Notes under the pieces: model-generated
Databases searched by the model: none
What the model was told of the DNA's origin: nothing
Seen by the model: the letters and a program-made list of their open reading frames with translations, nothing else
Shown here: piece after piece, positions 58,301 through 64,000 of the stretch
Layout of the letters: each line of letters opens with the position of its first letter
Numbering within the stretch: the stretch's first letter is position 1
Translations under genes and position numbers: made by a program
Assembly (NCBI GenBank): GCA_013339765.2
Contig: CM023448.1
Location: forward strand, 20,291,295 to 20,355,294
Length of the DNA stretch: 64,000 nucleotides
Reading direction: 5' to 3'
Origin: Haemaphysalis longicornis
Taxonomy: Eukaryota > Arthropoda > Arachnida > Ixodida > Ixodidae

Positions 58301-58560
58301 GGGTTTCGGAACCCCACCTGGGGGGGGTTTTTCCCTTTTCCTTCCCCGGGGAAGCACCTCTCCCCCCTTTTTTTCATTTCCGGCCCAAACCCTTTATTTC
58401 GCCGGCCCCTCACCTTTTTGGGGGGCACAGCGCAGGGCCCTTTTGGCAGCGGCCAAAGGGGTTAAGGGGTTGTGGCGACACTTGGCTTTGCGGCACTCGG
58501 TCCCCCCGGGGGAAAAAAAGGGCCCCAGTTGCCGAAGGGGGGTTTTGGTTTTAACCCCCC
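55350..58560. other. Corrupted satellite stretch (probable assembly or base-calling artefact)
   Basis: From 55350 the unit dissolves. At 56690-57230 the sequence is mostly runs of 4-9 identical C or G with some A and T runs. From 57800 on the satellite landmarks reappear in distorted form (GGGTTCGGAACCCCACCTGG near 58300, CCGGCCCCTC, GGCCAAAGGGGTTAAG). The distance between flanking intact modules, 55216 and 58620, is about 7.4 units. The very long GC-rich frames on both strands are products of the homopolymers and I do not treat them as genes. Confidence 0.8.
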
Positions 58561-58619
58561 CCAAGGAAGGAAACAAACATACCTAACATAAATACCCCAG
58601 AAAGTGAATGGGAAAATCC

Positions 58620-58691
58620 CCGCCGGTAGCGTAGTGGTTATCGCACCAGACCGGTATTCTGGAGGTCGTGGGTTCGGATCCCACCTGGCGG
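58620..58691 (+). tRNA. tRNA-like module, one G missing at the 3' end
   Basis: GGCGGCA replaces GGCGGGCA; stems otherwise complete. Confidence 0.45.
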
Positions 58692-59076
58692 CATTTTTTC
58701 TTCCTTTCTTCTTTCTTTCCAAATCTTAATCTGTTTCAATGATCTACCACATCCTCCCCTTTGCTTTCCGAGGTTTTCTCGACTGCCAACCCTTATTTCT
58801 GTGTTATTTTCAACGAGCCCCTCATTTCCTATTCTGATTCGCTACATGCATAGCGAGGGCCTCTGTTCTGGCAGTCTTGTTGCCAAAGGGAGCTTAAGGA
58901 GGGTTCAAAGCTGGTCGACCACTTGGACATGTCGTAGACACTCGAGTCACGACCCGGGGGTTAAAAGAAGGTCCCCTTCACCCCGATTAGTCCGAATGGC
59001 GCTGGCTACCACCCCCAAGCACAGGAAACAAACATACCTAACATAATACCCCAGAAAGTGAATGGGGAAAATCGCC

Positions 59077-59150
59077 CCGCCGGTAGCGTAGTGGTTATCG
59101 CACCAGACCGGTATTCTGGAGGTCGTGGGTTCGGATTCCCACCTGGCGGG
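59077..59150 (+). tRNA. tRNA-like module, one extra T in the T loop
   Basis: GGTTCGGATTCCC replaces GGTTCGGATCCC. Confidence 0.4.
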
Positions 59151-59540
59151 CATTTTTTCTTCACTTTCTTTCTTTCTTTCCAAATTCTTAATCTGTTTCA
59201 ATGATCTACCACATCCTCCCCTTTGCTTTCCGAGGTTTTCTCGACTGCCAACCCTTATTTCTGTGTTATTTTCAACGAGCCCCTCATTTCCTATTCTGAT
59301 TCGCTACATGCATAGCGAGGGCCTCTGTTCTGGGCAGTCTTGTTGCCAAAGGGAGCTTAAGAGGGTTCAAAGCTGGTCGACCACTCTGGACATGTCGTAG
59401 ACACTCGAGTCACGACCCGGGGGTTAAAAAGAAGGTCCCCTTCACCCCGATTAGTCCGAATGGCGCTGGCTACCACCCCCAAGCACAGGAAACAAACATA
59501 CCTAACATAAATACCCCAGAAAGTGAATGGGAAAATCGCC

Positions 59541-59613
59541 CCGCCGGTAGCGTAGTGGTTATCGCACCAGACCGGTATTCTGGAGGTCGTGGGTTCGGAT
59601 CCCACCTGGCGGG
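59541..59613 (+). tRNA. tRNA-like module, intact consensus copy (anticodon GGT, tRNA-Thr-like)
   Basis: The 73 nt fold into a canonical cloverleaf: acceptor CCGCCGG/CTGGCGG (one G-T pair), T8 A9, D stem GCG/CGC, A26, anticodon stem CCAGA/TCTGG, 7-nt loop CCGGTAT, 5-nt variable loop, T stem GTGGG/CCCAC, T loop TTCGGAT, discriminator G. The A-box TAGCGTAGTGG fits the consensus; the B-box GGTTCGGATCC differs at base 58 (G for A). Loop position 33 is C where nearly all elongator tRNAs have T. Positions 34-36 read GGT (threonine). CA and then TTTTTT follow, a Pol III terminator. It may be a transcribed tRNA relative, or a tRNA-derived module kept only as part of the satellite. Confidence 0.5.
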
Positions 59614-60001
59614 CATTTTTTCTTCACTTTCTTTCTTTCTTTCCAAATTCTTAATCTGTTTCAATGATCTACCACATCCTCCCCTTTGCTTCCGAGGTTT
59701 TCTCGACTGCCAACCCTTATTTCTGTGTTATTTTCAACGAGCCCCTCATTTCCTATTCTGATTCGCTACATGCATAGCGAGGGCCTCTGTTCTGGCAGTC
59801 TTGTTGCCAAAGGGAGCTTAAGAGGGTTCAAAGCTGGTCGACCACTCTGGACATGTCGTAGACACTCGAGTCACGACCCGGGGGTTAAAAAGAAGGTCCC
59901 CTTCACCCCGATTAGTCCGAATGGCGCTGGCTACCACCCCCAAGCACAGGAAACAAACATACCTAACATAAATACCCCAGAAAGTGAATGGGAAAATCGC
60001 C

Positions 60002-60074
60002 CCGCCGGTAGCGTAGTGGTTATCGCACCAGACCGGTATTCTGGAGGTCGTGGGTTCGGATCCCACCTGGCGGG
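60002..60074 (+). tRNA. tRNA-like module, intact copy
   Basis: Same sequence as 59541-59613; 461 bp after it. Confidence 0.5.
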
Positions 60075-60463
60075 CATTTTTTCTTCACTTTCTTTCTTTC
60101 TTTCCAAATTCTTAATCTGTTTCAATGATCTACCACATCCTCCCCTTTGCTTTCCGAGGTTTTCTCGACTGCCAACCCTTATTTCTGTGTTATTTTCAAC
60201 GAGCCCCTCATTTCCTATTCTGATTCGCTACATGCATAGCGAGGGCCTCTGTTCTGGCAGTCTTGTTGCCAAAGGGAGCTTAAGAGGGTTCAAAGCTGGT
60301 CGACCACTCTGGACATGTCGTAGACACTCGAGTCACGACCCGGGGGTTAAAAAGAAGGTCCCCTTCACCCCGATTAGTCCGAATGGCGCTGGCTACCACC
60401 CCCAAGCACAGGAAACAAACATACCTAACATAAATACCCCAGAAAGTGAATGGGAAAATCGCC

Positions 60464-60536
60464 CCGCCGGTAGCGTAGTGGTTATCGCACCAGACCGGTA
60501 TTCTGGAGGTCGTGGGTTCGGATCCCACCTGGCGGG
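60464..60536 (+). tRNA. tRNA-like module, intact copy
   Basis: Same sequence; 462 bp after the previous copy. Confidence 0.5.
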
Positions 60537-60925
60537 CATTTTTTCTTCACTTTCTTTCTTTCTTTCCAAATTCTTAATCTGTTTCAATGATCTACCACAT
60601 CCTCCCCTTTGCTTTCCGAGGTTTTCTCGACTGCCAACCCTTATTTCTGTGTTATTTTCAACGAGCCCCTCATTTCCTATTCTGATTCGCTACATGCATA
60701 GCGAGGGCCTCTGTTCTGGCAGTCTTGTTGCCAAAGGGAGCTTAAGAGGGTTCAAAGCTGGTCGACCACTCTGGACATGTCGTAGACACTCGAGTCACGA
60801 CCCGGGGGTTAAAAAGAAGGTCCCCTTCACCCCGATTAGTCCGAATGGCGCTGGCTACCACCCCCAAGCACAGGAAACAAACATACCTAACATAAATACC
60901 CCAGAAAGTGAATGGGAAAATCGCC

Positions 60926-60998
60926 CCGCCGGTAGCGTAGTGGTTATCGCACCAGACCGGTATTCTGGAGGTCGTGGGTTCGGATCCCACCTGGCGGG
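60926..60998 (+). tRNA. tRNA-like module, intact copy
   Basis: Same sequence; followed by seven T rather than six, which shifts the long open frame through the array. Confidence 0.5.
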
Positions 60999-61387
60999 CA
61001 TTTTTTTCTTCACTTTCTTTCTTTCTTTCCAAATTCTTAATCTGTTTCAATGATCTACCACATCCTCCCCTTTGCTTCCGAGGTTTTCTCGACTGCCAAC
61101 CCTTATTTCTGTGTTATTTTCAACGAGCCCCTCATTTCCTATTCTGATTCGCTACATGCATAGCGAGGGCCTCTGTTCTGGCAGTCTTGTTGCCAAAGGG
61201 AGCTTAAGAGGGTTCAAAGCTGGTCGACCACTCTGGACATGTCGTAGACACTCGAGTCACGACCCGGGGGTTAAAAAGAAGGTCCCCTTCACCCCGATTA
61301 GTCCGAATGGCGCTGGCTACCACCCCCAAGCACAGGAAACAAACATACCTAACATAAATACCCCAGAAAGTGAATGGGAAAATCGCC

Positions 61388-61460
61388 CCGCCGGTAGCGT
61401 AGTGGTTATCGCACCAGACCGGTATTCTGGAGGTCGTGGGTTCGGATCCCACCTGGCGGG
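61388..61460 (+). tRNA. tRNA-like module, intact copy
   Basis: Same sequence; 462 bp spacing. Confidence 0.5.
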
Positions 61461-61849
61461 CATTTTTTCTTCACTTTCTTTCTTTCTTTCCAAATTCTTA
61501 ATCTGTTTCAATGATCTACCACATCCTCCCCTTTGCTTTCCGAGGTTTTCTCGACTGCCAACCCTTATTTCTGTGTTATTTTCAACGAGCCCCTCATTTC
61601 CTATTCTGATTCGCTACATGCATAGCGAGGGCCTCTGTTCTGGCAGTCTTGTTGCCAAAGGGAGCTTAAGAGGGTTCAAAGCTGGTCGACCACTCTGGAC
61701 ATGTCGTAGACACTCGAGTCACGACCCGGGGGTTAAAAAGAAGGTCCCCTTCACCCCGATTAGTCCGAATGGCGCTGGCTACCACCCCCAAGCACAGGAA
61801 ACAAACATACCTAACATAAATACCCCAGAAAGTGAATGGGAAAATCGCC

Positions 61850-61922
61850 CCGCCGGTAGCGTAGTGGTTATCGCACCAGACCGGTATTCTGGAGGTCGTG
61901 GGTTCGGATCCCACCTGGCGGG
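61850..61922 (+). tRNA. tRNA-like module, intact copy
   Basis: Same sequence; 462 bp spacing. Confidence 0.5.
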
Positions 61923-62310
61923 CATTTTTTCTTCACTTTCTTTCTTTCTTTCCAAATTCTTAATCTGTTTCAATGATCTACCACATCCTCCCCTTTGCTT
62001 TCCGAGGTTTTCTCGACTGCCAACCCTTATTTCTGTGTTATTTTCAACGAGCCCCTCATTTCCTATTCTGATTCGCTACATGCATAGCGAGGGCCTCTGT
62101 TCTGGCAGTCTTGTTGCCAAAGGGAGCTTAAGAGGGTTCAAAGCTGGTCGACCACTCTGGACATGTCGTAGACACTCGAGTCACGACCCGGGGGTTAAAA
62201 GAAGGTCCCCTTCACCCCGATTAGTCCGAATGGCGCTGGCTACCACCCCCAAGCACAGGAAACAAACATACCTAACATAAATACCCCAGAAAGTGAATGG
62301 GAAAATCGCC

Positions 62311-62383
62311 CCGCCGGTAGCGTAGTGGTTATCGCACCAGACCGGTATTCTGGAGGTCGTGGGTTCGGATCCCACCTGGCGGG
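62311..62383 (+). tRNA. tRNA-like module, intact copy
   Basis: Same sequence; 461 bp spacing, followed by seven T. Confidence 0.5.
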
Positions 62384-62773
62384 CATTTTTTTCTTCACTT
62401 TCTTTCTTTCTTTCCAAATTCTTAATCTGTTTCAATGATCTACCACATCCTCCCCTTTGCTTTCCGAGGTTTTCTCGACTGCCAACCCTTATTTCTGTGT
62501 TATTTTCAACGAGCCCCTCATTTCCTATTCTGATTCGCTACATGCATAGCGAGGGCCTCTGTTCTGGCAGTCTTGTTGCCAAAGGGAGCTTAAGAGGGTT
62601 CAAAGCTGGTCGACCACTCTGGACATGTCGTAGACACTCGAGTCACGACCCGGGGGTTAAAAAGAAGGTCCCCTTCACCCCGATTAGTCCGAATGGCGCT
62701 GGCTACCACCCCCAAGCACAGGAAACAAACATACCTAACATAAATACCCCAGAAAGTGAATGGGAAAATCGCC

Positions 62774-62846
62774 CCGCCGGTAGCGTAGTGGTTATCGCAC
62801 CAGACCGGTATTCTGGAGGTCGTGGGTTCGGATCCCACCTGGCGGG
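62774..62846 (+). tRNA. tRNA-like module, intact copy
   Basis: Same sequence; 463 bp spacing. Confidence 0.5.
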
Positions 62847-63234
62847 CATTTTTTCTTCACTTTCTTTCTTTCTTTCCAAATTCTTAATCTGTTTCAATGA
62901 TCTACCACATCCTCCCCTTTGCTTTCCGAGGTTTTCTCGACTGCCAACCCTTATTTCTGTGTTATTTTCAACGAGCCCCTCATTTCCTATTCTGATTCGC
63001 TACATGCATAGCGAGGGCCTCTGTTCTGGCAGTCTTGTTGCCAAAGGGAGCTTAAGAGGGTTCAAAGCTGGTCGACCACTCTGGACATGTCGTAGACACT
63101 CGAGTCACGACCCGGGGGTAAAAAGAAGGTCCCCTTCACCCCGATTAGTCCGAATGGCGCTGGCTACCCCCCCCAAGCACAGGAAACAAACATACCTAAC
63201 ATAAATACCCCAGAAAGTGAATGGGAAAATCGCC

Positions 63235-63307
63235 CCGCCGGTAGCGTAGTGGTTATCGCACCAGACCGGTATTCTGGAGGTCGTGGGTTCGGATCCCACC
63301 TGGCGGG
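63235..63307 (+). tRNA. tRNA-like module, last plus-strand copy
   Basis: Same sequence; its unit breaks off about 140 bp later in the AT microsatellite. Confidence 0.5.
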
Positions 63308-63447
63308 CATTTTTTCTTCACTTTCTTTCTTTCTTTCCAAATTCTTAATCTGTTTCAATGATCTTACCACATCCTCCCCTTTGCTTTCCGAGGTTTTTCT
63401 CGATGCCAACCCTTATTTCTGTGTTATTTTCAACGAGCCCTCATTCC

Positions 63448-63454
63448 TATATAT

Positions 63455-63498
<44 letters not shown>
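63448..63498. repeat. AT microsatellite at the orientation switch
   Basis: Almost pure TA dinucleotides with one slip. It lies between the last plus-strand unit and the inverted copy, and is itself self-complementary, so the junction forms a large hairpin centre. Confidence 0.95.
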
Positions 63499-63502
<4 letters not shown>

Positions 63503-63504
63503 TT

Positions 63505-64000
63505 GGAAATGAGGGGCTCGTTAGGAAATACAGAAAGAAATGCCGGCAGTCTACAACGCCAAAGAAGGCATAGGGGATTGGTGTTAGACTTTTTTTTTTA
63601 CCGTTATTGACGTTACATTAATTTTTTTTTTTATTAATTACGTGAGAAAGAAAGAAAGAAAAACACGCGCCCAGAGTGGGGACCGAAACCCACGCCTCTT
63701 CGATTAGATCTCGAATGCCTTACCAATTCGGCTATTGGGCGACTGTGTTCTGCCTTCACATTCTGGGGTATTTATATTACTAGAAGTGTATCTTACGATT
63801 GAGGGTGGTAGCCAGCGCCACTCAGACTACACGGAGAGAAGGGGACCTTCTTTTTCAACCCCCGGGGCGTGACGCGAACGTTTACAGCCGTCATTGACGC
63901 GTTTTATACATGTAGCGGGAAACCTCTGTATGACACTTGGCCAAGGGGCCGAACCGAGGCCCTTCGATAAGCTTTCGACTCACTTACATTCGGCTATCTG
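63505..64000 (-). repeat. Inverted, diverged satellite unit (right flank, runs off the window)
   Basis: Read on the minus strand the landmarks appear in the array order: GGGTTGAAAAAGAAGGTCCCC, GTGGCGCTGGCTACCACC, AATACCCCAGAA, a tRNA-like module, a T-run, a CTTT tract and GAGCCCCTCATTTCC. Divergence from the array unit is substantial and the tRNA-like module is a different one. Confidence 0.85.
63668..63741 (-). tRNA. Second type of tRNA-like module (anticodon TCT, tRNA-Arg-like)
   Basis: Minus-strand fold: acceptor with CGCCC/GGGCG paired and the inner pairs weak, T8 A9, D stem GCC/GGC, anticodon stem TTCGA/TCGAA with a 7-nt loop GATCTAA, T stem GTGGG/CCCAC with an 8-nt loop. The A-box TAGCCGAATTGG is good; the B-box GGTTTCGGTCC has an extra base. 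Loop position 33 is A, not T. A T5 run follows. Structure suggests a tRNA-derived module rather than a working tRNA. Confidence 0.4.

Larger units (their letters stand above)
51060..63447 (+). repeat. Satellite array, about 462-bp unit with an embedded tRNA-like module
   Basis: Starts of consecutive intact modules lie 461-463 bp apart from 59541 to 63235 (nine copies), with near-identical units. Further left the spacing is 457-464 bp, and copies at 51115-53040 are more divergent and shortened. Each unit reads: GAGCCCCTCATTTCC region, GGCCTCTGTTCTGGCAG, AGCTTAAGAGGGTTC, GACATGTCGTAGACACTCGA, ACCCGGGGGTTAAAA, TGGCGCTGGCTACCACC, AATACCCCAGAAAGTGAATG, the tRNA-like module, six or seven T, then a CTTT-rich tract. 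High copy identity on the right and decay on the left suggest that the array is young or being homogenised. 53130-53830 and 55350-58560 are corrupted (see separate entries). Confidence 0.95.

Noticed and set aside
56550..58465. Several 100-200 codon Pro/Gly-rich frames on both strands
   Set aside because: They arise from C/G homopolymer runs in a corrupted satellite stretch; no domains, and overlapping frames on both strands.
59541..59613. Ordinary functional tRNA-Thr gene
   Set aside because: Base 33 is C, base 58 is G and GGT is not a usual eukaryotic threonine anticodon; kept as tRNA-like only.
61072..62280. 402-codon frame through the satellite as a protein-coding gene
   Set aside because: Repeats the same 154-residue translation of the satellite unit, runs through the tRNA-like module, and is broken by single-base slips.
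59541..63307. CRISPR-like array because of regular repeats
   Set aside because: The repeated unit is about 462 bp with no short repeat/variable spacer pattern, and the context is eukaryotic.

Overview
The window is eukaryotic, and an arthropod genome, most probably a hard tick, fits best. It carries several non-LTR retrotransposon families with RNase H domains, Ty3/Gypsy elements, TTAA-bounded and hAT-type inverted-repeat elements, tRNA-derived repeats and a large satellite. It has no operons, no prokaryotic signals and almost no recognisable single-copy host gene. Tick is my inference from the look of the repeats; no species marker is present. Nearly every coding stretch is a transposon remnant with frameshifts or stops. 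Some of those may be sequencing indels, because parts of the satellite are visibly poor sequence.

Layout. 1-2260: LINE reverse transcriptase remnant ending in a TTGA-type microsatellite. 3592-5650: Gypsy gag-protease-RT-RNase H remnant. 7671-9572: LINE with RNase H. 11990-17547: a full-length but dead two-ORF LINE on the minus strand, bounded by a perfect 15-bp target duplication. 21175-25745: two tRNA-derived heads, a Gypsy integrase fragment with an LTR on the minus strand, and a second LINE tail. 28920-31479: TTAA-bounded inverted-repeat element with a nested palindrome. 31815-32640: another LINE remnant. 34177-36222: non-autonomous hAT element with an 8-bp target duplication. 41255-45740: a pair of inverted arms with an LTR retrotransposon inserted between them. 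45854-47158: a second TTAA-bounded element. 47550-47649: assembly gap. 50612-64000: a satellite of about 462 bp per unit, each unit carrying a tRNA-like module followed by a T-run, flanked on both sides by inverted relatives.

The most notable object is the LTR retrotransposon at 41932-44800. It has two LTRs, a primer-binding site, a polypurine tract and a 5-bp target duplication (GTCTA). Its RT-RNase H-integrase core is missing. In its place, in sense orientation, lies about 730 bp of coding sequence that I recognise as the middle of a p190-type RhoGAP (ARHGAP35/ARHGAP5 family): the first pseudo-GTPase domain and the start of the second. The element keeps gag, protease and the pol tail. The layout resembles that of acute transforming retroviruses that picked up a cellular gene, here in an arthropod Gypsy-like element.

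The second notable object is the satellite. Each intact unit holds a tRNA cloverleaf with A-box, near-consensus B-box and T6 terminator, but with unusual bases at positions 33 and 58. The inverted flanking copies carry a different tRNA-like module in the same frame of flanking sequence. Within the array, 53130-53830 and 55350-58560 look like corrupted renderings of the same unit rather than real biology.
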